A stretch of DNA of 64,000 nt from Saccharopolyspora elongata (lineage in GTDB: Bacteria; Actinomycetota; Actinomycetes; Mycobacteriales; Pseudonocardiaceae): positions 223,204 through 287,203 of the forward strand of contig NZ_SMKW01000004.1 of assembly GCF_004348985.1 (NCBI RefSeq). Reading direction: 5' to 3'. The position numbers and the translations under genes were made by a program. The notes beneath the pieces are model-generated. The model was not told the origin of the DNA, made no database searches, and worked only from the letters and a program-made list of their open reading frames with translations. Of this stretch, positions 1-8,471 are shown piece after piece; position 1 is the first letter of the stretch; each line of letters begins with the position of its first letter.

Positions 1-485
1 TTCTTGCTCACTGCGAGCTTCTTGCCGCACAACGATTCCGGCGAGGTGAACTCCGCGGCGCGCTCCTGCAGCGAGTAGAACTGGGCGCGGGAGAGGAAGT
101 AGTCGACGAAGTCGACCGTCTTCTGCCGCTCGGTGGTGTCCGAGAGCCCGGACATGACGATGTCGACGCGGCCGGTGGCCACCGAGTTGAGCAGCTGGTC
201 GAAGGGCTGCTCGACGAATTCGGCCTTGACGCCGAGCTGCTGCGCCATGGCGTTGGCGATCTCGACGTCGACGCCGACCACCTGGCCGGTCGCCTCGTCG
301 CGGAACTCCATCGGCGGCAGGTCCGGGGACATCCCGATCCGGATCGTCCCGGACTGCGCCACGACATCCGGCAACCCGCTGCCGTTCGATGCGCCGGTGT
401 TGGTGCTGCCGCCCGCGCAGCCAGCCGTGCCGAGCAACCCGGCGAGCAGCGCGGCGGTGAGGACCTTGGGACCTTTTCGAAGCAT
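1..485 (-). CDS. Amino-acid ABC transporter substrate-binding lipoprotein, 3' end outside window
   Basis: Only the first 161 codons lie in the window; the gene continues past the left edge. The ATG at 485 opens a lipoprotein signal with lipobox GTAGC and the modified cysteine at residue 23. After a Gly/Ser/Asn linker the chain reads TIRIGMSPDLPPMEF and VGVDVEIANAMAQQLGVKAE, the opening of a family-3 extracellular solute-binding domain, so it should capture a polar amino acid outside the membrane for the permease and ATPase encoded upstream on the same strand. It is the last gene of the argH-like/permease/ATPase/binding-protein order and is separated from the ATPase by about 255 bp holding a stem-loop. 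The substrate cannot be read from sequence; the argH neighbour hints at an arginine-like compound. Confidence 0.9.
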   Translation of the reverse strand, partial: MLRKGPKVLTAALLAGLLGTAGCAGGSTNTGASNGSGLPDVVAQSGTIRIGMSPDLPPMEFRDEATGQVVGVDVEIANAMAQQLGVKAEFVEQPFDQLLNSVATGRVDIVMSGLSDTTERQKTVDFVDYFLSRAQFYSLQERAAEFTSPESLCGKKLAVSK

Positions 486-617
486 GACAACCTCTCTCGA
501 CGATTCGGGGGTTAGAGGTTCTTTAATGCGGCGTCAGCCGCATGCTGTGTGGGACTCAGCTCGCACGGCCGCGGGTTCTCAGACCGTGCCCGCCCTTCTG
601 GGCTACTGGGCGAGGAC

Positions 618-657
618 AGCCCCGATGCCGCGTATTGGACATACGAAAGTCGGGGCT
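618..657. promoter_or_regulatory. Nested inverted repeat between ABC ATPase and binding-protein genes
   Basis: An outer stem AGCCCCGA (618-625) pairs with TCGGGGCT (650-657), and inside it CGTAT (631-635) pairs with ATACG (641-645) around a five-base loop. It lies in the 255-bp gap after the ATPase gene and before the binding-protein gene. In transporter operons such structures often protect or partially terminate the transcript so that the binding protein is made in excess; that role is inference. There is no T-run after it on the minus strand. Confidence 0.5.
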
Positions 658-740
658 CCCACAGTCCAGACGGCGGCCGTAATTCCCGCAGGGGGGCCGC
701 CACCCGCACCGTCACGCAAAACCGAATCTGCGACCACCCC

Positions 741-1502
741 TCAGAGAACCCGTTGCAGGAATGCCTGGGTGCGGGGGTGTTCGGGGTGGTCGAGCACGGC
801 CCCGGGCGCGCCGATCTCGACGATCGCGCCCGCGTCCATGAACGCGACCCGGTCGGCGACCTCGCGGGCGAAGCCGATCTCGTGGGTCACCACGATCATC
901 GTCAGGCCCGACTTCGCCAGGTCCTTCATCACTTCGAGGACCTCGCCGACCAGTTCGGGGTCCAGCGCCGAAGTGGGTTCGTCGAACAGCAGCAGCGACG
1001 GCTCCATCGCCAGCGCCCGCGCGATCGCCACCCGCTGCTGCTGGCCGCCCGAGAGCTGCCGCGGATACGCATCGCGCTTGTCGGCCAGCCCGACCCGGGT
1101 CAGGAGCTCCTCGGCCCGGGCGACGGCCGTGGCCTTCGTTTCCCGTTTGACCTGGACGGGGCCCTCGATCACGTTCTCCAGCGCGGTCAGGTGCGGGAAG
1201 AGGTTGAAGCGCTGGAAGACCATGCCGACGGACTGCCGCTGCCGGGCGACCGACCGCTCGCCCAGCTCGTGGAGCTTCCCGCCGCGCGGCTCGTAGCCGA
1301 TGACCTGGTCGCCGACCCAGATCCGGCCGCGGCTGATCTGCTCCAGGTGGTTGATGCAGCGCAGGAAGGTGCTCTTGCCCGACCCGGAGGGCCCGAGCAG
1401 GCACAGCACCTCGCCGTCGGCGACCTCCAGGTCGATGCCCTTGAGGACCTGCAGGTCGCCGAAGCTCTTGTGCACGCCCTCGGCCCGCACCAATGCGGTC
1501 AT
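741..1502 (-). CDS. Polar amino-acid ABC transporter ATP-binding protein
   Basis: The product is 253 residues, the normal size for GlnQ/ArtP-type ATPases. It carries Walker [10 protein letters not shown] (37-45), the Q-loop in [11 protein letters not shown], the ABC signature LSGGQQQRV, Walker B LLLFDEP and the H-loop VTHE. It powers uptake through the permease encoded immediately upstream. Its ATG at 1502 overlaps the permease stop by one base (TGATG), which implies translational coupling. The family is certain; the amino acid carried is not. Confidence 0.95.
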   Translation of the reverse strand: MTALVRAEGVHKSFGDLQVLKGIDLEVADGEVLCLLGPSGSGKSTFLRCINHLEQISRGRIWVGDQVIGYEPRGGKLHELGERSVARQRQSVGMVFQRFNLFPHLTALENVIEGPVQVKRETKATAVARAEELLTRVGLADKRDAYPRQLSGGQQQRVAIARALAMEPSLLLFDEPTSALDPELVGEVLEVMKDLAKSGLTMIVVTHEIGFAREVADRVAFMDAGAIVEIGAPGAVLDHPEHPRTQAFLQRVL

Positions 1503-2416
1503 CACGCACCTGCTTTCTGCCGCAGCACGGCTGCCCGCAACCGCTGCAGCGGGGTGGGCGGCAGCGCACGGCTCGTGGCACCGCGCGCGTAGTGCCGTTC
1601 GAGGTAGAACTGCAGCGCGGACAGCACCGACACGGCGGCCAGGTACCAGATGGCGCAGACGATGAGCAGCTCCATGATCCGGTTGTTGACGAAGTAGATG
1701 TGCTGCGCCTCCAGCACGATCTCGGTGACGCCCACCGCCGACGCGAGCGACGTCGTCTTCAGCATGCTGATCGTCTCGTTGCCCACCGGCGGGATGATCA
1801 CCCGCATCGCCTGCGGCAGCACGATCCGCCGCAACGCCTTCAGCCGCGTCATCCCGATCGCCCGCGCCGCCTCCAGCTGCCCCTCGTCGACGGACAGGAT
1901 CCCGGCGCGCACCACCTCGCTGGTGTAGGCGCCCTGGTTGATGCCCAGGCCGAGCGCGGCGGCGACGAACGGTGTCACCAGCTCGACCGTGCGGCCGGTG
2001 TAGATGCCCGGGATCGAGACCACCGGGAAGATCAACGCCAGGTTGAACCACATCAGCAGCTGCAGGTACACCGGGGTCCCGCGGAAGATCCACACGTAGA
2101 CCCAGGCGACGCCGCTGGTGATCGGGTTCTTCGACAATCGCATCACCGCGACGACGACGCCGAGGACGATCCCCAGCACCATCGCCACGATCGTCAGGAC
2201 CACCGTGAGCACTAAGCCCTTGAGCAGCACGGGTGCCGCGAGGTACTCGCGGACCACCGACCACTCGATCTGCGCGTTGGCGAAGGAATGCGCGAACCAG
2301 GCGACCCCGGTCAGCACGACGACCGCGGCGACCCAGCGGCCGAAGTGCTTGCGCGGCACCGTTTCCCAGTCCGCGCCCGCCGTCGTCGCGGACTCGGACT
2401 GGTGCAGCGGGCTCAT
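1502..2416 (-). CDS. Amino-acid ABC transporter permease (HisM/GlnP type)
   Basis: The chosen start MSPLHQ overlaps the argH-like stop in an ATGA junction; a start 10 codons upstream is possible but would lie deeper in that gene. The 304-residue protein has an N-terminal cytoplasmic stretch, a first membrane segment around [15 protein letters not shown], and a BPD-type permease domain with the signature [20 protein letters not shown], the EAA loop that docks on the ATPase. The single permease gene suggests a homodimeric channel. It belongs to the same operon as the ATPase and binding protein. Confidence 0.93.
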   Translation of the reverse strand: MSPLHQSESATTAGADWETVPRKHFGRWVAAVVVLTGVAWFAHSFANAQIEWSVVREYLAAPVLLKGLVLTVVLTIVAMVLGIVLGVVVAVMRLSKNPITSGVAWVYVWIFRGTPVYLQLLMWFNLALIFPVVSIPGIYTGRTVELVTPFVAAALGLGINQGAYTSEVVRAGILSVDEGQLEAARAIGMTRLKALRRIVLPQAMRVIIPPVGNETISMLKTTSLASAVGVTEIVLEAQHIYFVNNRIMELLIVCAIWYLAAVSVLSALQFYLERHYARGATSRALPPTPLQRLRAAVLRQKAGA

Positions 2417-3837
2417 GATCTCGGCCCCTCGTACTCGGCCGACCACGCGCGCTGCCCGGCCGTGACGGCCGCCAGCCGGTCGATCTGCTCGACGACCCGG
2501 TCCGGAGCGGTCCCGCCGTAGCCGGTGCGGGCCGCCACGGCCGCCTCCGGCGTCAGCCGATCCCGCACCGCCGGCGTCAGCCGCTCGTCCACGGACCGCA
2601 GGTCGGCGTCCGTCACCTCCTCCAGCTCAATGCCCCTGTCCTCGCACAGCTGCACCAGAGCGCCGGTGACCTCGTGCGCCTCGCTGAACGGAACTCCTTG
2701 CTCCGCAAGCCAATCCGCCACCTCGGTCGCGAGGGTGAAACCGTCGGTGGCCTGCTCGCGCAGCACGTCCACGTCGACCCGCATCGTGCGCACCATGCCC
2801 GCCATCGCGGGCAGCACCAGCGCCAACGTGTCGACGCTGTCCAGCGCGGCCCGCTTGTCCTCGGCGAGGTCGCGGTTGTAGGCCAGCGGCAGGGACTTCA
2901 GCACCGCCATCAACCCGGCCAGGTCGCCGAGCAGGCGTCCCGCCTTGCCGCGGGCGAGCTCGGCGATGTCGGGGTTCTTCTTCTGCGGCATGATCGAACT
3001 GCCGGTGGAGAACCCGTCATCGAGCACGACCCAGCCGAACTGCCGCGAGGTCCACAGGCAGACCTCCTCGCCCAACCGCGACACGTTGACCGCGAGCATC
3101 GAGGTGGCGAACAGGAACTCGGCGACGTGGTCGCGGCTGGCGACGGCGTCGATGGAGTTCTCGCACGGCGCCGCGTATCCGAGCTCGGCCGCCGAGAGCT
3201 CCGGTCGCACCGCGACGGAGGAACCGGCCAGCGCCGCCGCGCCCAGCGGCGAGCGGGCGCTGCGCCGGTCCCAGTCCTGCAAGCGCTCGACGTCCCGGGA
3301 GAAGGACTGCGCGTGGGCGAGGAGCTGGTGGGCGAACACCACCGGCTGCGCCGGCTGCAGGTGCGTGAACCCCGGAGCGATCGACCGGACGTGCTGCCGC
3401 GCCTGCGCGATCAGGGCGTCCTGCAGGTCGGCCACCTCGGCGACGATCGTTCGCACCCGGTCCCGGAGGAACAGGCGCAGGTCGTTGGCGGCCTGGTCGT
3501 TGCGCGACCGGCCGGCCCTGACCTTGCCGCCGAGCGGCCCGAGCCGCTGGAGCAGGACCCGCTCGATGAAGGTGTGCACGTCCTCGTCGTCCGGCGTCGG
3601 CGCGACCCGGCCGGCGCGGACGTCCGCGTCCAGCTCGTCGATCGCGGTCAGCACGGCCGTGCACTCGGACTCGTCGAGGATGCCCCCTCGTTGCAGCTCG
3701 CGGACGTGGGCCCGGGAGCCGGCGAGGTCGTAGGGGGCCATCCGGAAGTACGACGGGTCGGATCGGGAGAGATCGGTCAGCGCGGGATCCGACGGCGTGC
3801 GAAACCGCCCGCCCCACAAGCGAATCGTGTCAGCCAA
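2413..3837 (-). CDS. argH: Argininosuccinate lyase family protein (argH-like)
   Basis: The 474-residue protein has the aspartase/fumarase-superfamily signature [12 protein letters not shown] together with [19 protein letters not shown] and [11 protein letters not shown], all typical of ArgH, which splits argininosuccinate into arginine and fumarate. I chose the TTG at 3837, which gives [12 protein letters not shown], the usual ArgH opening, with an AAGGG box upstream; the frame stays open to an ATG at 3894. It heads an operon with an amino-acid ABC transporter and lies opposite an XRE-cupin regulator rather than with argG or other arginine genes. It may therefore be a second, catabolic copy acting on an imported arginine-like compound. 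That role is inference. Confidence 0.88.
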   Translation of the reverse strand: MADTIRLWGGRFRTPSDPALTDLSRSDPSYFRMAPYDLAGSRAHVRELQRGGILDESECTAVLTAIDELDADVRAGRVAPTPDDEDVHTFIERVLLQRLGPLGGKVRAGRSRNDQAANDLRLFLRDRVRTIVAEVADLQDALIAQARQHVRSIAPGFTHLQPAQPVVFAHQLLAHAQSFSRDVERLQDWDRRSARSPLGAAALAGSSVAVRPELSAAELGYAAPCENSIDAVASRDHVAEFLFATSMLAVNVSRLGEEVCLWTSRQFGWVVLDDGFSTGSSIMPQKKNPDIAELARGKAGRLLGDLAGLMAVLKSLPLAYNRDLAEDKRAALDSVDTLALVLPAMAGMVRTMRVDVDVLREQATDGFTLATEVADWLAEQGVPFSEAHEVTGALVQLCEDRGIELEEVTDADLRSVDERLTPAVRDRLTPEAAVAARTGYGGTAPDRVVEQIDRLAAVTAGQRAWSAEYEGPRS

Positions 3838-3920
3838 TGTCCCATCGCCCTTCCCCTGTGCGCCAAGTAACGGGGAGCGTGGCCCCGCGAACACCCGAAG
3901 TCAACACTTGTTTTTCATAG

Positions 3921-3934
3921 GAAACACAGGTTTC
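3921..3934. promoter_or_regulatory. Inverted repeat, candidate operator of the divergent XRE/argH promoter
   Basis: GAAAC (3921-3925) and GTTTC (3930-3934) form a perfect dyad with a four-base spacer in the AT-rich intergenic stretch between the argH-like gene and the XRE-cupin gene. A direct repeat TTTCATAGG / TTTCATGGG overlaps it. The divergent regulator is the obvious candidate ligand, but no binding data are implied. Confidence 0.4.
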
Positions 3935-3990
3935 ATGGGTGCGCGGATGGCAACCTGGAACTCCAGCCCGAGAGCAAGGAGTCCCGACCC

Positions 3991-4590
3991 GTGGCAGGTA
4001 CCCACAAGGCACCCACCGGCGAACAGCGCGGCGAAGGCATCGGCGCCCAGCTGAAGGCCATCCGGCTGTCCAGGCGCAAGACGCTCGCCGAACTGGCGGA
4101 GCGCAGCGGCCTGACCAAGGGCTATCTATCCAAAGTGGAGCGCGATCAGGTCAACCCGTCGGTGGCGTCGCTGATGCGGCTCTGCGAGGCGCTGGAGGTC
4201 TCCGTGTCGACCTTCTTCGCCGCCGCCGCGGGCGAAGTGGTCCGGCACGACGCCTACCCGTCCATCCGCTTCGGCGGCGAAGGCATGCGCGAGTACCTCC
4301 TGACGCCCGAAGGTGAGCGCCGCGTGCAGGCGATCCTGAGCGTGATCGGCCCCGGCGGCGGTAGCGGCGACGAACCGTACGTCCTGCCCACCGGCGTCGA
4401 GTTCGTCTTCGTGCTCGAAGGCCGCCTCCGCGTCGCCCTCGCAGGGGAGGAGATCACCCTGGAAACCGGCGACGCGCTCACCTTCGCCGGGGACACCGCG
4501 CACACGTTCACCAGCGTCACCGACGACGGCAGTCCGACCAGGGTGCTCTGGGTCCTCGCCCCGGCGCTCACGACGCCGAAGACCGGCTGA
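3991..4590 (+). CDS. XRE-family regulator with C-terminal cupin domain
   Basis: The 199-residue protein begins at GTG 3991, about ten bases after AGCAAGGAG. Residues about 18-75 form a lambda-repressor-type helix-turn-helix (KTLAELAERSGLTKGYLSKV), and the C-terminal half is a cupin (VLPTGVEFVFVLEGRLRVAL, ETGDALTFAGDTAHTF). Regulators of this layout usually sense a small metabolite through the cupin and repress an adjacent uptake or catabolic operon. Its divergent position makes the argH/ABC operon the likely target. A broken relative of its cupin region is found at 6502-6600. Confidence 0.92.
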   Translation: MAGTHKAPTGEQRGEGIGAQLKAIRLSRRKTLAELAERSGLTKGYLSKVERDQVNPSVASLMRLCEALEVSVSTFFAAAAGEVVRHDAYPSIRFGGEGMREYLLTPEGERRVQAILSVIGPGGGSGDEPYVLPTGVEFVFVLEGRLRVALAGEEITLETGDALTFAGDTAHTFTSVTDDGSPTRVLWVLAPALTTPKTG

Positions 4591-4625
4591 GCGACGCCGC
4601 GCGATCGGACGTGCCGGCCTGGTGC

Positions 4626-5801
4626 TCACCAGGTCACCGGGAGTGCGATCAGCCCGCCGGTGAGCACGTCGCGGCGCAGTGCCAGCTCCTCGGTGGGAAC
4701 GGCCAGTCGCATCGTCGGGAACCGGGGAACCAGCTGGCTGAACACCGCCTGGAGTTCGATGCGGGCCAGCGGGGCGCCTATGCAGTACCGCGGGCCGTGG
4801 CCGAAAGCCAGGTGGCCGGCGGTCCAGCGGGTGATGTCGAAGGTATCGGGATCGGAGAAGACGGTCTCGTCGCGGTTGGCCGCCCCGGAGTGCAGCAGAA
4901 CCAGGTCTCCCTTGTGGACGGTCACGCCTTCGATGTCGAAGTCGGTCCGGGCGTAGCGGGGAATCCCGTCGCCGCCTCGGCCAGGGGCGCGCAGGATTTC
5001 CTCCACCGCGTTCGGCACCAGGCCGGGTTGTTCCAGCAGCGTCCGCCACTGCTCCGGGTCGGCCAACAGCAGCAGGGCGCCCATGCCGATCTGCACGACC
5101 GTGGTCTCGTGCCCGGCGAACAGCAGGGCCATGGAAAGCATGGCGATCTCGTCATCGCCCACCGAGTCGGTGGCGCACAGCCGGGAGATCATGTCGTCGC
5201 CGGGGTCCCGGCGCTTGCGGGCGACGAGCTGCCGGCCGTAGGCGAACAGGTCGGCGAGCCCCTGTTCGGAGCGCGTCCGGTCGGTGATATCGGCCGCCGC
5301 CTGCGTCCACGCGCGGAACTGGTCGCGGTCGTCGTAGGGCACGCCGATCAGTTCGCAGATCACCAGGATCGGAAGCGGGAGCGCGAGCGCGGCGTGCAGG
5401 TCCGCCGGTGGGCCTTGTTCGGCCAAGTCGTCGAGCAGCTGGGCGGTCAGCGCCTCGACGCGGGCCCGCAGCCGGCGCATCTGCCTGGGCGAGAAGTGCG
5501 GCTGCAGCAGTGCGCGCATCCTGGCGTGGTCGACCTGCTCGGTGTCGAAGTCGCCCTGCGGGCCGCCGAACAGCGCGGACTCCCCGGTGCGGGATGCGTG
5601 TTCCGGTGCGGGATGTGAGCGCCCGAGCCGCTCGTCGGCGAGCAGTCGGCGCACCAAGGCATGGCTGGTGACCAGCCAGGCCCTGTCGCCCACCGCGGTG
5701 CGCACCTCGTGCACCGCGCGCCGTGACTGCAGGTCGCGCAGCTGCGGCGCTACCTCCAGTGGATGCCGCTGTTCGAACGGCAACTGGATCGGAGCGATCA
5801 T
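4626..5801 (-). CDS. Cytochrome P450
   Basis: The 391-residue soluble P450 has the I-helix oxygen-binding motif AGHETT (229-234), the K-helix ExxR (EILR, 268-271) and the haem-binding loop FGHGPRYCIG with the cysteine ligand at residue 340. The start MIAPIQLPF follows a GGGGGTG box; an ATG seven codons upstream is less well placed. It is a typical Streptomyces-type class I P450 needing separate ferredoxin and reductase, neither of which is in the window. The substrate is unknown. It diverges from a TetR gene that probably controls it. Confidence 0.93.
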   Translation of the reverse strand: MIAPIQLPFEQRHPLEVAPQLRDLQSRRAVHEVRTAVGDRAWLVTSHALVRRLLADERLGRSHPAPEHASRTGESALFGGPQGDFDTEQVDHARMRALLQPHFSPRQMRRLRARVEALTAQLLDDLAEQGPPADLHAALALPLPILVICELIGVPYDDRDQFRAWTQAAADITDRTRSEQGLADLFAYGRQLVARKRRDPGDDMISRLCATDSVGDDEIAMLSMALLFAGHETTVVQIGMGALLLLADPEQWRTLLEQPGLVPNAVEEILRAPGRGGDGIPRYARTDFDIEGVTVHKGDLVLLHSGAANRDETVFSDPDTFDITRWTAGHLAFGHGPRYCIGAPLARIELQAVFSQLVPRFPTMRLAVPTEELALRRDVLTGGLIALPVTW

Positions 5802-5813
5802 GACACCCCCATA

Positions 5814-5843
5814 TTTACCCAAGGTTGTATACTCTGGCGTAAA
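5814..5843. promoter_or_regulatory. AT-rich divergent promoter region between P450 and TetR genes
   Basis: The short gap is much more AT-rich than its surroundings. It contains TTTAC (5814-5818) facing GTAAA (5839-5843) and the six-base palindrome GTATAC (5827-5832) near the centre. This is a plausible place for a TetR dimer to block both promoters, but the symmetry is weak. Confidence 0.3.
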
Positions 5844-5889
5844 TTAATGTAGATATAGACTTTGAAGTTAACAAGAGGGGGTGGCGACG

Positions 5890-6492
5890 ATGGCGGGCCG
5901 GACGACTGGAGCCGCGGCGCCGGGAGCTGCGACGCCGACGCGGCGCATGCCTCGGGCGCAGCGGCGTGCACAGATCCTGGAGGCGGCCACCAGATCGTTC
6001 GCTCGCGGTGGCTACAGGGCGACCGGACTCGACGACGTGGCTGCCGAAGCCGAGGTCAGCCGCATGATCCTCTACCAGCACTTCGACTCGAAGGCCGACC
6101 TCTACCGGGCCGTGCTCGACCGCGCCTGCGTCCGGCTCACGGAGGCCGTCGGCGACGACGATTTCGACGACTCCAGCATCCCCGCGCTGCTGCGGGCCGC
6201 GAGTGAGGACCCAGACGGGTTTCGGCTGCTGTTCCGCTACGCGGCCCGCGAACCGGAATTCCGGGACGTCGTCGACGCGATCCGAACCGCGTCGACCGAG
6301 ATCGCCGAGCGACACGTCGGCGAGGTGATCCCGGAAGGCCGGTGGCGCGACTGGGCGGCGCAGCTGGTCCCCACCGTCGCCCACGAAGCGATCATCGCCT
6401 GGCTGGACGCCGGCCAACCCGACCCCGATCACGCCGCCGACCGGATCTCCCGAGCGATCCACGCCGTGATCCAAGCCGCCCAATCACGCTGA
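5890..6492 (+). CDS. TetR-family transcriptional regulator
   Basis: The 200-residue protein has an N-terminal TetR HTH (RRAQILEAATRSFARGGYRA, then VSRMILYQHFDSKADLYRAV). I preferred the ATG at 5890 because the AAGAGGGG box ends nine bases upstream of it; the in-frame GTG at 5881 abuts the box directly. The C-terminal ligand domain is not assignable. The divergent P450 is the probable target. Confidence 0.9.
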   Translation: MAGRTTGAAAPGAATPTRRMPRAQRRAQILEAATRSFARGGYRATGLDDVAAEAEVSRMILYQHFDSKADLYRAVLDRACVRLTEAVGDDDFDDSSIPALLRAASEDPDGFRLLFRYAAREPEFRDVVDAIRTASTEIAERHVGEVIPEGRWRDWAAQLVPTVAHEAIIAWLDAGQPDPDHAADRISRAIHAVIQAAQSR

Positions 6493-6501
6493 ACCCAGCA
6501 G

Positions 6502-6600
6502 CGCATACCTCCTAGCGCCCGAGGGTGACGCCGCATGCAGGCGAGCCTGAGCGTCATCGGTCCCGGCGGCAGCGCCGAAACGCGCGTACCCGTGACCGGG
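6502..6600 (+). pseudogene. Remnant of an XRE-cupin regulator gene
   Basis: Translation gives AYLLAPEGD and then, after a one-base frameshift, RMQASLSVIGPGGSAETRV. This matches the middle of the intact XRE-cupin protein encoded at 3991-4590 (EYLLTPEGERRVQAILSVIG) in sequence and order. Only about 33 codons remain, with no HTH or start. It lies just after the TetR gene and before an unrelated oxidoreductase gene. It is a decayed duplicate or a relic of a former neighbour regulator. Confidence 0.75.
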
Positions 6601-6694
6601 GGTGCCGCGCCTATCATCTGCCAGACAGGGCCCCAGTCCCGAAAGCGGCGAAGGCACTGGCGAATCAACCGGCCGAGAGCCGACGGGAGTGAGC

Positions 6695-7171
6695 ATGGCC
6701 GTGACAGACCGGAAACCGCGTGGCGCGCTGCGCATCCTGCTGCGCGCGCCGATCTGGCTCTACCGGGCGAGACTCGGGTGGCTGGCCGGGAACCGGTTGC
6801 TCTACCTGGCCCACCGGGGCCGGCGAACCGGCGCCCGGCGGGAAGTGGTCGTGGAGGTCGTGGGCTACGACCCGGAGGTCCCGGAGGTCGTGGTGGTGGC
6901 GGCGTGGGGCAAGAATCCCGACTGGTACCGGAACATCCAAGCGGCCCCGGCCATCGAGGTGCGCCTCGGCGCACGCCGGTGGCCGGAGCCCGACCACCGC
7001 TTCCTCGAAGCCCGAGAGGTCCAGAAGGTGCTGCTGGCCTACCAGAAGGCCCACCCGAAAGCCTGGAAGCGCCTAGCGCCACTACTCGGTTTCCCGGCAA
7101 CCCCAACAGACCCCCGCTGGCCCGACGTAGCCGAAACCGCCCGCGCAATGGCATTCAAACCATCCCGCTGA
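6695..7171 (+). CDS. Nitroreductase/quinone reductase family protein, deazaflavin (F420)-type split-barrel
   Basis: The 158-residue protein resembles the DUF385/Ddn family: an N-terminal basic helix, then LYLAHRGRRTGARREVVVEV, VVVAAWGKNPDWYRNIQA and PAIEVRLGARRW, the pattern of F420H2-dependent quinone and nitro-compound reductases in actinomycetes. I chose ATG 6695 with GGGAG seven bases upstream; longer open frame exists to 6602 but overlaps the XRE remnant. It probably acts at the inner face of the membrane. The substrate is unknown. Confidence 0.85.
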   Translation: MAVTDRKPRGALRILLRAPIWLYRARLGWLAGNRLLYLAHRGRRTGARREVVVEVVGYDPEVPEVVVVAAWGKNPDWYRNIQAAPAIEVRLGARRWPEPDHRFLEAREVQKVLLAYQKAHPKAWKRLAPLLGFPATPTDPRWPDVAETARAMAFKPSR

Positions 7172-7304
7172 ACCCGGCCGGGATCCCTTTCGGCGTCGAC
7201 GCGGTCGCCCGCCTTCCAACGGCCCATTGCCTGTATCGACGCCGTCTTCATCGATGCGCTGGAATATGCGGAGGCCGTTCCGCTGGCCATGGGAGTGGGC
7301 CGGT

Positions 7305-8375
7305 CTACCGCCGGGCAGCCCGGACAGTTGCTTCGGCGTCGCGGAGGAGTCCGGGGGCGAGACGGCGGTGGACAGCGGCTAGTGGGGGCCACCAGATGCA
7401 GCCGAAGTGCCGGCTGTAGTGCACGACGGTGGCCAGCGAAACACGTCCGGGGGGCGTGCTGATGAGGAGATTGCCGGTCAGGAACCAGGAGGCGGCCTCG
7501 AGTCGGATCCAGTCTTCGCCGCGTTCGGCGATCCGCCATCCGGCGATGGTGTCCGGTGATGGCCCTCGGCTGAGGCGCATGCTGAGAAGACCGCGCCAAA
7601 TCAGCCGTTCGGCGAGGGTGGGTACGTCTCCGAACATCGCTCTGGCCCACTGCTCCGGGGTCGCGGTCACGTCGGTGGCGAGGGTGAACATGTCGACGTA
7701 GTCGATGCGGGGCACCGAACCGAGGGCGAGGACGGGTGCGGGGACCTCGCGCGTCCCGGCCGCGCGCTCGACTGCGCCGGTGCCTTGCGGACGCGGGAGG
7801 TCGCGCTCTCGCCATGCGCGTTCCCATTGCCGGGTCAATGCCGGATAGACGATGAGGTAGCGGAACGGCCTGATGGCAGCCAGGTAGAGCCGTCCGAGCA
7901 GGCCGTTGGGTTTGACCAGGACCGCCATCCGTAGTTCGTGTTCACCGCGGTCGGTCGGCACCCACCCGAGGTGCATGACCGTGTGAACGGTCTTGTTCGC
8001 CAGCTCTTCGGCTGATTCGTTGCCCAGTACGTAGACCGGGGTGAAAGGGTCTTCGGGGTCCGCGCTGCCCGTGGTGTTGTGAAGGTCGTGCGGCAGGCAC
8101 TTGCGCAGCGATCGGACCCGCATTGCGGTGCCGGCCTCGGGCTTGTCCCACCCGAAGAGGGCTCCGAGCTTGAAGCGCACCGCGAGCAGGAACCGGCTCA
8201 GTCCCGGCTGCTGCTCGGGCCTGCCGTTCGCGTTCATCGCGGCGAGCATCGCGGGGAAGTCGTCCGGACCGGCACCCGGAGTGCGGAAGGCCCACACGTC
8301 TTCCAGTTGGAAGCCGCGGGTGAGTTCGTGAATCCGCCACGGCTGGTCCGTGTGTGCCGCGCCAGGAAGTTTCAT
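7305..8375 (-). CDS. DUF2867-type protein, controlled by adjacent TetR
   Basis: The 356-residue protein begins MKLPGAAHTDQPW with GGTGGAG eight bases upstream. It contains two related stretches: an N-terminal half (DVWAFRTPGAGPDDF ... MHLGWVP) and a C-terminal half (PRIDYVDMFTLATDV ... WRIAERGEDWIRLEAASWFL), the latter typical of DUF2867. No catalytic motif is evident. The family often follows SDR domains, absent here. It diverges from a TetR gene across two matching palindromes, so its expression is probably inducible by a small molecule. Confidence 0.75.
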   Translation of the reverse strand: MKLPGAAHTDQPWRIHELTRGFQLEDVWAFRTPGAGPDDFPAMLAAMNANGRPEQQPGLSRFLLAVRFKLGALFGWDKPEAGTAMRVRSLRKCLPHDLHNTTGSADPEDPFTPVYVLGNESAEELANKTVHTVMHLGWVPTDRGEHELRMAVLVKPNGLLGRLYLAAIRPFRYLIVYPALTRQWERAWRERDLPRPQGTGAVERAAGTREVPAPVLALGSVPRIDYVDMFTLATDVTATPEQWARAMFGDVPTLAERLIWRGLLSMRLSRGPSPDTIAGWRIAERGEDWIRLEAASWFLTGNLLISTPPGRVSLATVVHYSRHFGCIWWPPLAAVHRRLAPGLLRDAEATVRAARR

Positions 8376-8392
8376 TTCGTCGCTCCACCCGA

Positions 8393-8408
8393 TATACGAT
8401 GGCGTATA
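8393..8408. promoter_or_regulatory. TetR operator candidate 1 (TATACG-N4-CGTATA)
   Basis: TATACG (8393-8398) and CGTATA (8403-8408) form a perfect six-base dyad with spacer ATGG, just upstream of the DUF2867 gene. It shares both arms with the second palindrome 34 bp away, which strongly suggests two sites for one dimeric regulator. Confidence 0.7.
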
Positions 8409-8425
8409 GAACAAGGCTAGCCCGT

Positions 8426-8443
8426 TTATACGGTTCCGTATAA
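8426..8443. promoter_or_regulatory. TetR operator candidate 2, 18-bp perfect palindrome
   Basis: TTATACGG (8426-8433) is followed by TT and CCGTATAA (8436-8443), an uninterrupted palindrome apart from the two central bases. It is 28 bp before the TetR start at 8472. It fits the usual length and symmetry of autoregulatory TetR operators. Confidence 0.75.
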
Positions 8444-8471
8444 GCGGCCACAAGGTGAGGCAGGGCACACC

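Noticed and set aside
549..1592. Plus-strand open frame of 347 codons over the ABC ATPase gene
   Set aside because: It is antisense to a certain ATPase, has an Asp/Gln/Arg-rich composition typical of shadow frames in high-GC DNA, and has no start signal.
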